A stretch of 15,504 nucleotides of DNA from C-114 sp963745405 (GCA_963745405.1 CAVUWY010000004.1:1-15504), one strand, 5' to 3'. Shown: positions 7,122 to 15,482, counted from the stretch's first letter. Translations and numbers: made by a program. Notes: generated by a model not told the origin, from the letters alone.

Positions 7122-7150
7122 ACGCGGGGCCGGCGATGCCGACCCCGCGT
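7122..7150 (-). terminator. Hairpin terminator after the TIGR03118-type gene
   Basis: ACGCGGGG (7122-7129) pairs with CCCCGCGT (7143-7150); inside lies CGGC/GCCG with a three-base loop and one mismatch. It lies 20 bases past the stop of the gene at 7171 on the minus strand. No strong U run follows, as is common in high-GC genomes, so Rho-independent strength is uncertain. Confidence 0.55.
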
Positions 7151-7170
7151 CCTCTCAGTAGCGACGTTGG

Positions 7171-8223
7171 TCAGGGAGTCGCGACGATCGTGCCGAAGGC
7201 TCCACCGTTTTCGTCGTTCGGACCGGCGGCGAAGAAGAGCGTGTTCTTCGGGCCGTTGTTGACGGTCCCGCCGCCGAAGCCGATGCCCCACAGGCCGTCG
7301 ATCGACAGCGCCTTGTTGTGCGCGCCGGTCAGCACGCCGTCGGAACGCCAGTGGTTGCCGTTCCAGGAATACGCACGGAGCCTGCCGTCGCCGAAGTTGC
7401 CGACGATGAGGTCGCCGCTGAAGGGCCCGAAGTCGGCCGGTGCCCAGGCCATGCCCCACGGCGCGTCGAGTCCATCGCCCTTGGCCACGCGGGCAAAGAA
7501 GGTCCCGTCGGTCAGGAAGACGTCGACGACGCCGAGGCCCTTGCCGTCGACTTCGTCAGCGCTGCCCTGCTGCGTCTTCGCGTACGTCACGAAGAGCAGT
7601 CCCTTGAGGTTCTGGATGCCGAACGGGGCGTAGCCCGTAGGAAGCTTCGGGTCGACGAAGGCGCCCGACCAGGTCTGCGATGCGAACGCGTTGTTGAAGA
7701 CGTCGATGCGGCCGTTGTGGAAGTCGGTGGCATACAGATAGGTCTGCATGCCGCTGCCCACGTCGGCCGTTCCGATGGCGAGGCCCTTGTAGACCGCGTC
7801 GCCCTGGTGGTCGCTGTTGCCGACCTCCGCGGTCGTCCCGAGTGCGCTACGCCAGCCGGAGATCACGCCGGCTTCGCTTGCGAACAGGAACGGATCGCCG
7901 TGGAAGTCGCTCGCGCTGGTGTTCGACACGGTGCCGGTCGGCGCGCCGAAGGGGATGGCGACCTTCAATCCCAGCTTGGAGCCATCGGCCTTGTAGAGGG
8001 TGGACTGGTCCGTGCCGTTGTCGGCGACCCACCAGGGACTCCCCGGGAGGCGGCTGATGCCCCAGCCGTTGACGAGGTCCGTGTCCGGTGACGGTCCGGT
8101 GACGAGCGTATGGACCGCGTAATCGGCGTGGTCGTGGTGGTCGCCGCCGGCGGCGACCGGGATCGCCGTCGCCAGGGTGAGGCCGATCACGGCCACGATC
8201 ACTACAAGTCGACGGATCGCCAT
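7171..8223 (-). CDS. Secreted TIGR03118-family protein
   Basis: A 350-residue exported protein. Residues 1-25 form a signal peptide (MAIRR, hydrophobic core, cut near PVAAG). The mature protein carries the TIGR03118 family landmarks: LVNGWGISRLPGSPWWVADNGT near the N-terminus, then VSNTSASDFHGDPFLFASE, YLYATDFHNGRIDVFN, YAPFGIQNLKGLLFVTYAK, DAPWGMAWAP and GDLIVGNFGDGRLRAY, with the C-terminal KALSIDGLWGIGFGGG. The repeated strand-turn pattern suggests a beta-propeller outside the membrane. The family has no firmly established function that I know of. Next to the signal peptide lies DHHDHADY, a possible metal-binding patch. The ATG at 8223 has GGAGGAG and a second AGAGG upstream. A hairpin follows the stop. 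It is divergent from the CBS gene. The gene is intact. Confidence 0.85.
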   Translation of the reverse strand: MAIRRLVVIVAVIGLTLATAIPVAAGGDHHDHADYAVHTLVTGPSPDTDLVNGWGISRLPGSPWWVADNGTDQSTLYKADGSKLGLKVAIPFGAPTGTVSNTSASDFHGDPFLFASEAGVISGWRSALGTTAEVGNSDHQGDAVYKGLAIGTADVGSGMQTYLYATDFHNGRIDVFNNAFASQTWSGAFVDPKLPTGYAPFGIQNLKGLLFVTYAKTQQGSADEVDGKGLGVVDVFLTDGTFFARVAKGDGLDAPWGMAWAPADFGPFSGDLIVGNFGDGRLRAYSWNGNHWRSDGVLTGAHNKALSIDGLWGIGFGGGTVNNGPKNTLFFAAGPNDENGGAFGTIVATP

Positions 8224-8466
8224 GCGGCACCTCTCTCCTCCGGTGCGACGCGGCAGGAGGGTTGCGGACAGACAAGCCGCACCGGTGAAAGGGACTACGC
8301 GCGGCGGTCGGCCTCGGTTTCCGGCCGCCGCCGGCCGAGCCGTGCCTCGCGGTCCATCGATTCGGGCCGATCGGCCCTGCAGCCGATGACCGAGACGGCC
8401 AATCCTCGGATCAACTCGGAGTCGCCCGACGGCAGCCGAGGGTCGTCAGAAGGAGGAGTGCTAACG

Positions 8467-8880
8467 ATGGATGACCTGCGTGCCCTCCGCGTCGCGGACG
8501 TCATGACGATCGATCCGGTGACCATCACCCCGGACGCCTCGATCGAGGTCGTCGAGCAGCTCCTCCGCGCCAATCAGATCAGTGGTCTCCCGGTCGTCGA
8601 CGCGGACGGTGGGCTCGTCGGCGTCATCAGCCAGACGGATCTCCTCCTGGCCGGGTCGCCGGCGCTCGGCGCGGCATTCCGCAACCGCCCGAGCGGGCTG
8701 CGCGTCGGCGAGCTCATGACGTCGCCCGCGCTCACGGTCCCGCTGACGGCCTCGCTGCACGATGCGGCCCGCCGGATGCGCGACGGGCGAGTCCATCGAC
8801 TCGTCGCCGTCGACGACGATGGGCGGCCGGTCGGTGTCCTGTCGGCGACCGACTTCGTGACCCTGTTCGCCGACGGCTGA
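8467..8880 (+). CDS. Two-CBS-domain protein
   Basis: A 137-residue cytoplasmic protein made of a tandem CBS pair (Bateman module). The first CBS (residues about 8-60) has VADVMTIDPVTITPDASI and QISGLPVVDADGGLVGVISQTDLL; the second (about 77-133) has VGELMTSPALTVPLTASL, RMRDGRVHRLVAVDDDGRPVGVLSATDFV. Such modules bind adenosyl ligands such as AMP, ATP or SAM and act as sensors or partners of other proteins. No catalytic domain is attached, so its partner is unknown. The start is the ATG at 8467, with AGGAGGAG at 8451-8458 and eight bases of spacing; the GTG at 8459 is too close to that site. Divergent from the TIGR03118-type gene with 243 bases between, where I see no other gene. Nothing in the sequence links it to the distant cyclase gene. 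Confidence 0.88.
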   Translation: MDDLRALRVADVMTIDPVTITPDASIEVVEQLLRANQISGLPVVDADGGLVGVISQTDLLLAGSPALGAAFRNRPSGLRVGELMTSPALTVPLTASLHDAARRMRDGRVHRLVAVDDDGRPVGVLSATDFVTLFADG

Positions 8881-8932
8881 GCGCACACGTCGACGGGGTC
8901 GGTGGCGAGCCCTGCGCCTGGGTCGGTGGCGG

Positions 8933-8990
8933 CCGAGGCGGATGCGTCGGTTCCGAGGCGGATGCGTCGGTTCCGAGGCGGATGCGTCGG
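8933..8990. repeat. 20-bp tandem repeat, 2.9 copies
   Basis: The unit CCGAGGCGGATGCGTCGGTT occurs at 8933-8952 and 8953-8972 with no differences, and again as an 18-base partial copy at 8973-8990. A looser repeat of GGGTCGGTGGCG lies just before it. There is no gene across it. It could be a slippage product; no function is indicated. Confidence 0.9.
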
Positions 8991-9168
8991 CGGCGGCGCC
9001 TTGTGGCTTTCCGTGACGGCCAGGTCGTCATACCCGGGACAAGGCTGGCGATAACGCCCGAACAGCCGAGCCCTGGGCACGAGCCCCACGCTCGACCTGA
9101 TCGGCTGAGGCGGCGTCAGGTGCTACGGATCGCCCAGGGGTCGGGCGTGAGGGCGGGTTTACTACTCG

Positions 9169-9189
9169 CATGACGGTGTGGCCGTCATG
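9169..9189. repeat. Perfect inverted repeat, 8-base arms
   Basis: CATGACGG (9169-9176), spacer TGTGG, CCGTCATG (9182-9189). The dyad fits a binding site for a dimeric regulator or a small hairpin. No T run follows on either side, so it does not look like an intrinsic terminator. Confidence 0.5.
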
Positions 9190-9376
9190 GCCGTGCGCAA
9201 GCGGCGGCGTCGCGAGACCTGATGCATCCACGTGCATCGCCTGGAGACCCGCTCGCCCGGCCGCGAGCGCGAGTGGGCCCGGTCAACCAGCGCGAGCGGC
9301 CACCTCGACGGCCGGCGCGCCGGTGCGCCATCGCGCGCGACACCGGTGCCGATGGTCACCGCAAAAGCTCTCAGGA

Positions 9377-9385
9377 TGTGGATAA
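9377..9385 (-). other. Single perfect DnaA-box match
   Basis: TGTGGATAA on the plus strand is the exact complement of the consensus DnaA box TTATCCACA. Six of its nine bases are A or T, in a strongly GC-rich setting. Only one copy is seen, with no AT-rich unwinding zone and no dnaA or dnaN nearby, so this is not an origin; it could be chance or a DnaA-controlled promoter element. Confidence 0.3.
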
Positions 9386-9586
9386 GTCGGTCGTCTGAGC
9401 GTGGCTCAGGGTCCCGCGGAGCGTGACGCCGGGGCCCCGACCGTGGAAACCGGTGTAGGGTAGGGCGACCGACGTGCTCGATCGAACAGCGAGCCCGCCC
9501 CGACAAGCGAACCCCCGCGCAGAGCCGTTCCAGCGAAGAGCAATCGGTGTCGGGATCCCAGGGCTCGTGTGCAACGAGGAGACATC

Positions 9587-10672
9587 GTGATCCCCCACCA
9601 CTTGCGGCGTGCCGCAACCTTGTCGGGATTCGCCCTGCTGGGCTTGATCCTGGCCTTCCCGGGTGGCGTCGCCGCCACCACCAACGAACCGATCGCGCAG
9701 ACCGGTGGCATGTCCGCCACGCTGCCGCTGCTCGGTACCTCGCTCACCGTGAACGTCACCCTCGCCGCGACCGGCGACATCTCGGGCGTCGGGCTCTCCC
9801 CGGCGAGCGGGCTCGCCCAGACATCGCCTGCGGCGGACAAGGAAGTCGTCCGCTTCTCGACCGCCGACGGCACGACCAAGGTCACCGTCAAGGCCTACGG
9901 CGACCGACTCGCGATCGTCGCCAAGACCAAGACACTCGCGAGCCTCAAGGGCAATGCGACCTGGTCGGCCGCCGTCTTCGGCGCCGGAACGACGTCGAGT
10001 GTGCCGTACGCCATCGGTGACGACGGCAGCGGCCATCCGACACTCGCCATCGGTTCCGCCTCGACGTCGGGCGGCGTCGTCGCGACACCGATCGCCGTCA
10101 AGTCGAAGTCGAACGGCGGCGCCTCCTCGGTACGCGGCGGCGTCAGCTTCGCCTACCAGGGCTTCGTCAAGCGCCTGACGATCAGCGTCAGCGTCGGCAA
10201 GGACGGCACGGCCGCCGAGAAGATCACCCTCTCCGGCAAGGATCGCCAGAAGCTCTCCGGGGCGCTGGCCGATCTCGTCGGCGCGCGGACGTGGACGGCT
10301 CACCTCTGCGATGGCACGAAGGTCACCGTCGCCTACCACATCACCTCCGACGGGACCGTCGTCTACGACGGCGCGACCGGCGCGAAGGCGACCGAGAAGG
10401 CGATCACGTGGCCGCCGGCCAAGTGGGACTCCAAGGACAAGTCGAAGACCTCGACGATCGTGTCGGCCAACGGCTTCGTCGCCCACTTCGAGAAGACGTG
10501 GGTCGGCGTCTCTGTCCTCCTCGCCAAGAAGTCCGACGGCACATACGCGCTGAAGGTCTCGGGCATGTCCGGGTTCTGCGGCAAGCACGGCCACAAGGGT
10601 CACGGCCACGGCTTCGGTGGCCACACGTACGGCGCGCCGGAGATGCACCGCCTGAGCGGATCCAAGCACTGA
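9587..10672 (+). CDS. Secreted hypothetical protein with His/Gly-rich tail
   Basis: A 361-residue exported protein that I do not recognise. The start chosen is the GTG at 9587, with GAGGAG five bases before it; the GTG at 9569 in the same frame would place that site inside the gene. Residues 1-30 form a signal peptide (basic HHLRR, hydrophobic core, cut near GVAA-TT). The mature protein is rich in Thr, Ser, Val and Lys with alternating polar and hydrophobic residues, suggesting an all-beta structure. A Cys in AHLCDG and another in GFCGKHG may pair. The C-terminal tail GKHGHKGHGHGFGGH holds many His that could bind Ni, Zn or Cu. No membrane anchor or sorting motif, so it should be released or surface-adsorbed. 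A strong hairpin lies 38 bases after the stop. Confidence 0.7.
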   Translation: MIPHHLRRAATLSGFALLGLILAFPGGVAATTNEPIAQTGGMSATLPLLGTSLTVNVTLAATGDISGVGLSPASGLAQTSPAADKEVVRFSTADGTTKVTVKAYGDRLAIVAKTKTLASLKGNATWSAAVFGAGTTSSVPYAIGDDGSGHPTLAIGSASTSGGVVATPIAVKSKSNGGASSVRGGVSFAYQGFVKRLTISVSVGKDGTAAEKITLSGKDRQKLSGALADLVGARTWTAHLCDGTKVTVAYHITSDGTVVYDGATGAKATEKAITWPPAKWDSKDKSKTSTIVSANGFVAHFEKTWVGVSVLLAKKSDGTYALKVSGMSGFCGKHGHKGHGHGFGGHTYGAPEMHRLSGSKH

Positions 10673-10710
10673 CACCCCAGGCACTGAGACCTCGAGCTCA
10701 CAGGGGTCTC

Positions 10711-10747
10711 GAGACGCGGCCCCGCCCTCGTGGCGGGGCCGCGTCTC
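10711..10747 (+). terminator. Strong hairpin (16-bp perfect stem)
   Basis: GAGACGCGGCCCCGCC (10711-10726) pairs perfectly with the complementary arm at 10732-10747 around a five-base loop CTCGT. It follows the secreted-protein gene by 38 bases and is followed by CTCTCCCTC, a weak pyrimidine run instead of a true U tract. It is the best terminator candidate in the window. It also covers the place where the downstream lipoprotein gene should begin. Confidence 0.7.
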
Positions 10748-11403
10748 TCTCCCTCGGCGGTTTCGTCCTGGCCGCGGCGCTCGTCGCGGCGGGCTGCGGC
10801 TCGTCAACGTCCACGCCCAGTCCCTCGCCGACGCCGGCCGGCACCGTCTCGGCCGATGCCGCGGCGACCCTGACCCAGGCGTTCACGACGCTCGGCGACG
10901 GCTACGCCTTCGATACGACGATCAGCGTCGGCGGCACGGTCGCCACCGAGGCCAAGGGCCGCTGGACGTCGGGCAATTCCGAGTTCGTCGTGACGAGCGG
11001 CGGGACCTCGATCACCTACCGGACGATCCCGCCGAACTCGTGGGTCCTCGAGGCCGGCAAGCCGTGGGTCGCCGTCGACGGGCAGATCCCGAGCGGCGAC
11101 CCGCTCGACGCCCTGAGCAAGCCGACGTCCGCCTCGGTGATCTCGACCGATGCCTCCGGCACGCGCATCGCCGCGGTCTATCCGGCCGCGTGGCTCGGGT
11201 TGGCAGGGTCGAAGCCGATCTCGGTCGACCTCACGATCGCGCCTGACTCCTCTATCACCGCCCGCTACGACGCGCCGCTCACGACGGCTTCGGGTTCGGC
11301 GGCACCGAGCCCGGGCGGGACGGCCTCGGCCCAGACGATCCTCACCCCATCGCCGAACCAGCCGGCGATCGCCGTGCCGCCGGTGGGCTCGGCGGCCCCA
11401 TAG
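10732..11403 (+). CDS. Lipoprotein with LppX/LolA-like pattern, start codon not found
   Basis: The frame reads SLSLGGFVLAAALVAAGCGSS, the end of a lipoprotein signal peptide with lipobox AAGC (Cys codon at 10795), followed by a Ser/Thr/Pro spacer and a domain of about 180 residues: LTQAFTTLGDGYAFDTTISV, GRWTSGNSEFVV, SWVLEAGKPWVAVDG, then ISVDLTIAPDSSITARYDAP, and a Ser/Pro-rich end. The pattern of beta strands resembles the LolA/LppX (LprG-like) lipid-carrier fold; this is a guess from pattern. No ATG, GTG or TTG lies in this frame near the signal peptide; the frame stays open to 10291, but that part is the shadow of the previous gene. A GTG at 10730 in another frame would fit a signal peptide if one base were missing. 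The boundary given at 10732 is arbitrary. It converges with the cyclase gene. Confidence 0.6.
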   Translation, partial: GGAASLSLGGFVLAAALVAAGCGSSTSTPSPSPTPAGTVSADAAATLTQAFTTLGDGYAFDTTISVGGTVATEAKGRWTSGNSEFVVTSGGTSITYRTIPPNSWVLEAGKPWVAVDGQIPSGDPLDALSKPTSASVISTDASGTRIAAVYPAAWLGLAGSKPISVDLTIAPDSSITARYDAPLTTASGSAAPSPGGTASAQTILTPSPNQPAIAVPPVGSAAP

Positions 11404-11828
11404 GGCTGACGCCGGTCGAATCGGGACGCGCACGGCGGCGGGCTTCGACCATGCGGGGCTCGGGTCCGCTGCATGGACGCGGACCGGATGACGAGCCGAG
11501 GCCAAAGCCGCCTCGGGCCTCGAGCCTCCGCCTCCGCGCCGCCTCGGGCCGCCTCGATCCTCTGCCTCCACCGACCTTCTCGATCGAAGTGACGGGTCCA
11601 TGGACGCACCACGCTGGCCAGGGACGACAAAGCCCCGCCCATGATCTGAGGCTGGTCCAGGGCCGATGCCGCTCCGGAGCTTGAGGCCACCGCCACGCTG
11701 CGCTTGACCATGCACCGAGCACGAGTTGTGCTAAGGACCGCCCACGGCCTCGATCTCAAAGCCGTGATGGCCCTTGCCGCGCTTACCGCGCGCGCGACCA
11801 TGCACCAGTCGCGCGACCACCCGGGCGA
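11404..11828. other. Convergent intergenic region, no gene supported
   Basis: About 425 bases between the stops of the lipoprotein and the cyclase gene. Both strands are open in places, but the translations are Arg/Ser/Ala-rich with no recognisable domain. GACCATGCACC occurs twice (11706-11716 and 11796-11806), and CCGCCTCGGGCC-like runs recur near 11508-11560. A hairpin lies next to the cyclase stop. A worn-out mobile-element remnant is possible but I cannot identify one. Confidence 0.45.
11791..11815 (-). terminator. Hairpin just past the cyclase stop
   Basis: CGCGCGAC (11791-11798) pairs with GTCGCGCG (11808-11815) around a nine-base loop. It begins 13 bases past the stop of the minus-strand cyclase gene. 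There is no U tract, so the terminator role is tentative. Confidence 0.4.
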
Positions 11829-14800
11829 TCAGCCGGCGGTCGACTTCACGGCGTGCTCGACGCTCTCGGTGCCGACGCCGCCATCCGCCACCGGCCGCCG
11901 ATCGCCGGCCGCGGCCGCGTCGGCGAGCCCGATCTTGAGGCGGTCAAGGAGAGGCGGTGACCCGAGGGCCGTGAAGATCGCCCGGGCCTCCTCCACTACG
12001 GCGTCTGCCTCCGGCTGGTCGGGTCGGGCCAGGACCGCGTATTCGGAGAGCGCCAGGCCCAGGAGCAGCCGCAGGTCGAGCGCGCGGTAGGCAGCGATGG
12101 CCGCGCGGTAGCCGGCGACTGCGCCGGCTCGATCGCCCTCGAGCGCACGGACCCCGGCCTCGAGCTGCAGCCCGGCTGCCGCCGGGACCCGACCGTGAGA
12201 TCGGCGAGCCTGATGAAGATCGAGGGCCTGCCGAGCTCGAGCCGGGTCGCCGAGCGCGAGCGCGGCATGCCCGGCGAATTCGGCTGCCACCTCCGCTCCA
12301 TCCTCACCGAGCCGCGCGCAGGCGATCGCCTCGGCATACGCCTCCTCGAGGCGACCGGCCATCCAGTGGACGAACGCCCGGGTCGACAGGCGCCAACCCT
12401 CGATCCGGGGATCGTCGACGCTTGGGTAGACCGGCTCGAGCTCGGCGAGGAGTGTCTCGGCGGCATCGATCTGACCCCGAGAGGCGTGGAGCATGGCCCT
12501 GGCGTGACCGAGGGGGACCTTGACCGGGACCGCCAGATCGCGCCCCTCGAACTCGGCGATCGTGCGGTCGGCCTTCTCCCATTCGCCGGTGTACACGTCG
12601 ATGGAGGTCATCCCGCTGGCCATGAATTCGAGCCACGGACGATTGCCGATGCGCCGCGCGTACTCGATCCCGTTCTCGCTCAGGGCCATCGCCTCGCGGG
12701 GATCGTCGTTCTCGAGCGTCGCCGCCAGGTTGTTGGTGGCGCGGAGGAACGTCGAGCCGAGACCGTTGGCCTCGGCCAGGACGAGGGCGCCCCGCAGGAG
12801 GGCGACCGTTTCGTAGAACCGCCGGCTGCCGAAGCCCAGGGCGAGGGCGCGGTTCACCAGGGCCTCGGCGATCGACGGGACCAGCTCGAGGCGCTCCCCG
12901 AGCTCGAGAGCGCGATCGGCGGTGGCGAGCGCGCGCGGGTCTCCGGAGATGGCGTAGGCACGCGACAGCTCGGTCAGCAGGCGGACGACGCCCGGGTCGT
13001 CGTCGATCCCGGCCGTCTCGGCGGCGACGCCCTCCATGACCTTGGCGGCGGCGTTCGGTTGGGAGACGTTGACGAGGACCACGCCGAGCTGGGCCGTGGC
13101 CCGGGCGACCGCCCGGATGTCGTCGTGGGCCCGGTGCCAGGCGATCGCCTCCTCGAGCAGCTCGCGGCTCGTGTCGAACTGGCTGTCGTCGGCTGCCGCC
13201 TGCGCCGCGCGCTCGCGGAGTGCCGTCGCCTCCGCCTCGTCCGTCGTGATCTCGAGCGCCTGGCGAAGGAACCCGAGCGCCTGGCGGTTCGAGCCGAGCA
13301 AGACCGCGCGGTCCGCCGCACCCTTGAGGGCGATCCGGGCCTGGCCGACGAGGGCGTCGGCCTCGGGTCCCTCCGGCGAGTTCCGATAGGCGGCCACGTA
13401 CTGTGCCGCCAGCGCGCCCGCAAGCTCGCCCTCGTCGAGCGCCTCGAACCAGCGGGCTGCCGCGAGGTGGCGGCTCTTCCGTTCCGCCCGGGCGAGGGTG
13501 TTGTAGGCGACCTCGCGGATGAGCGACTGGACGAACGCGTACTGGCCGCGTTCCGGGCTCCGTGGATCGGTCTCGACGATGAGCAGCTCGCGGCGGACGA
13601 GCGTCCGGAGGCGTGGTTCGAGCTCCGCCTGATCGAGGCCGGACACGGCACCGACACCGGCCGCGGTGAACGACTGGCCGAGGACGGCGGCGTCCTGGAG
13701 GACCGATCGATCGGCCGGCTCCAGTCCATCGAGGCGGGCCGAGATGAGCGCCTGGAGCGTCTCCGGGACGGCGAGGCTGGTCAGCGGGCCGACCGGCCGA
13801 TACGCCCCGTCCTCCTCCCGCAGCCGGCCCTCGGCGAGGAGCATCCGGATGGTCTCGACCGCGTAGAGCGGGATGCCGTCGGCGCGCTCGGCGATGTGCT
13901 GGGCCACGTGCTCGGGCAGACCCGGGACGAGGCCGGCCAGGAGCTGACGCATCGCCGTCGTCGTAAGCGGCTCGAGGCTGAGGCTCGTGAAGTTGCGCTT
14001 CCCGGCGCCCCAATCGGACCGCCGTTCGAGGAGGTCCGGCCGGGCCAGGGTCACGACGTAGATCGGCAGGCCGCGCGACCACTCGAGGAGGTGGTCGATG
14101 AAGTCGAGCAGGCCGGTGTCGGCCCAGTGGAGGTCCTCGAAGACCATCACGACCGTGCCCTTGGCGGCGATCCGTTCGAAGAAGGTGCGCCAGGCGGCGA
14201 ACAGCTCGTCGCTGCCGAGGGTCGGTCCGGCGCCGGCGTCCGCAGCCGCCTGACCTCCGCCGCCGAGGCCGAGCAGGGCGAGGAGTGCCGACTCGACCCA
14301 GCGCCGCTCCGCCTCGTCCGGGATCCATTCGTCGACCGCCTCGCGAACGCGGAGCCGGGTCGTGGCGTCGTCGTCGGTCGCGAGGAGGTGGCAGCGCTCG
14401 CGGATCATCTCGCCGAGCGCCCAGAACGTGATGCCGTCGCCGTAGGCGGGGCTGCGACCGTCGTGCCACCAGACCGTCTCGGTGAGGCCGTCGACGTACT
14501 TGAGGAACTCCCATGCGAGGCGACTCTTGCCGATGCCGGCCGGCCCGATGACCGACACGAGGCGGACCCGCTGGTCGCGGCTCGTCGCGTGGAAGAGGTC
14601 CTTGAGCAGCCGCAGCTCCTCGTCACGGCCGACGAACGGTGCCTCGAGCGCCTCGCTCCTGTTCCGTCCGCCGACCTCGGCCACGACGCGGAGCGCCCGC
14701 CAGGCGGGGACCGGGCTCGTCTTGCCCTTGAGCGACTGCTCGCCGGCCTCCTCGAAGGCGATCGCCTTGCTCGCCGCGCGGTGGGTCGCCTCGCCGACGA

Positions 14801-15429
14801 GCACCGTCCCGGGCAGGGCGACCGACTGGAGCCGGCTCGCGGTGTTGACGAGGTCGCCGGCGACCATGCCCTGGTTCGTCGCGTTCATCGTCACCGCGGC
14901 CTCGCCGGTCAGGACGCCGGCCCGTGCCTCCATGCCCGGCCCGAGTCCGTGGATCGCATCCACGAGTTCGAGACCGGCCCGGACCGCCCGTTCGGCGTCG
15001 TCCTCGTGGGCGGTCGGCGCGCCCCAGACGGCCATCACGGCGTCGCCGATGAATTTCTCGACGGTCCCGCCGTAGCGGCCGATGACGTCGCGAGCGAGCT
15101 CGAAGTAGCGGCTCAGGAGCTCCCGCGTCTCCTCCGCATCGCGTCCTTCCGAGGCGGCCGTGAAGCCGACGAGGTCGGCGAAGAGGACCGACACGACGCG
15201 GCGTTCGGCGACCGGAGCGGCGACCGCCGGTGCTGCGCTCGGCGGTGGCGGTCGCGCCTCCACCCGCGCCCGCGTCTGCGGTCAGGGTCGTGCCGCACTC
15301 ACCGCAGAACTTGGCACCGGGCGGGTTGGCCGCACCGCAGTTCGGGCAGCCGCTGGCGAGCTTCGCCCCGCACTCGAGACAGAATTTCCGGCCGCGTTCG
15401 TTCTCAGTCCCGCAACTCGTGCAGATCAA
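11829..15429 (-). pseudogene. Zinc-ribbon / class III adenylyl cyclase / AAA ATPase / TPR signalling protein, with a frameshift
   Basis: About 1,200 residues in total. The start is the TTG at 15429, with GAGGGAG six to seven bases upstream, giving MICTSCGTENERG. Two zinc ribbons follow (CTSCG, FCLECG, CPNCG, FCGECG; residues 1-48), then an Ala/Pro linker. Numbering from the GTG at 15263: cyclase domain 20-190 with metal-binding Asp30 (FADLVGF) and Asp74 (GDAVMAVWG), Lys70 and Asp137 in the base-selecting positions as in adenylyl cyclases, and Asn140/Arg144. ATPase domain about 210-480 with Walker A GPAGIGKS (240-247) and Walker B VMVFEDLHWAD (372-382). The remaining 600 or so residues are helical TPR-like repeats. 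Ribbons and cyclase are in different frames; the shift lies at about 15230-15290, and the span is a multiple of three plus one. Likely product cAMP; the signal sensed is unknown. If real, the break leaves either a ribbon-only stub or a cyclase started at GTG 15263. Confidence 0.82.
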
Positions 15430-15482
15430 GCCCAGCTCCCTCGTGGATGGATGGCGAGGGTACACCGCCGGACGCGCCTTCC

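Larger units (their letters stand above)
8881..9586. other. Gene-free stretch of about 700 bases with repeats
   Basis: No open frame here has a family match that I recognise or a convincing start. The visible structures are a 20-bp tandem repeat (8933-8990), an inverted repeat with 8-base arms (9169-9189), a smaller inverted repeat GATGCA/TGCATC (9221-9238), a DnaA-box match (9377-9385) and a hairpin CTGAGC/GCTCAG (9395-9409). The promoter of the gene starting at 9587 should lie at its right end, but I cannot assign its boxes with confidence. Confidence 0.5.

Noticed and set aside
8933..8990. CRISPR array
   Set aside because: The repeats are directly adjacent with no spacers, and no cas genes are in the window.
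9377..9385. Replication origin
   Set aside because: One DnaA box only, no AT-rich zone and no replication genes nearby.
10291..10731. Extending the lipoprotein frame upstream to the ATG at 10291
   Set aside because: This stretch is the shadow of the secreted-protein gene in another frame; the translation is Arg/Asp-rich and would place a lipoprotein signal peptide in the middle of the protein.
11404..11828. Transposase remnant between the lipoprotein and cyclase genes
   Set aside because: The translations of both strands show no DDE or other transposase motif; the 11-base direct repeat alone is not enough.
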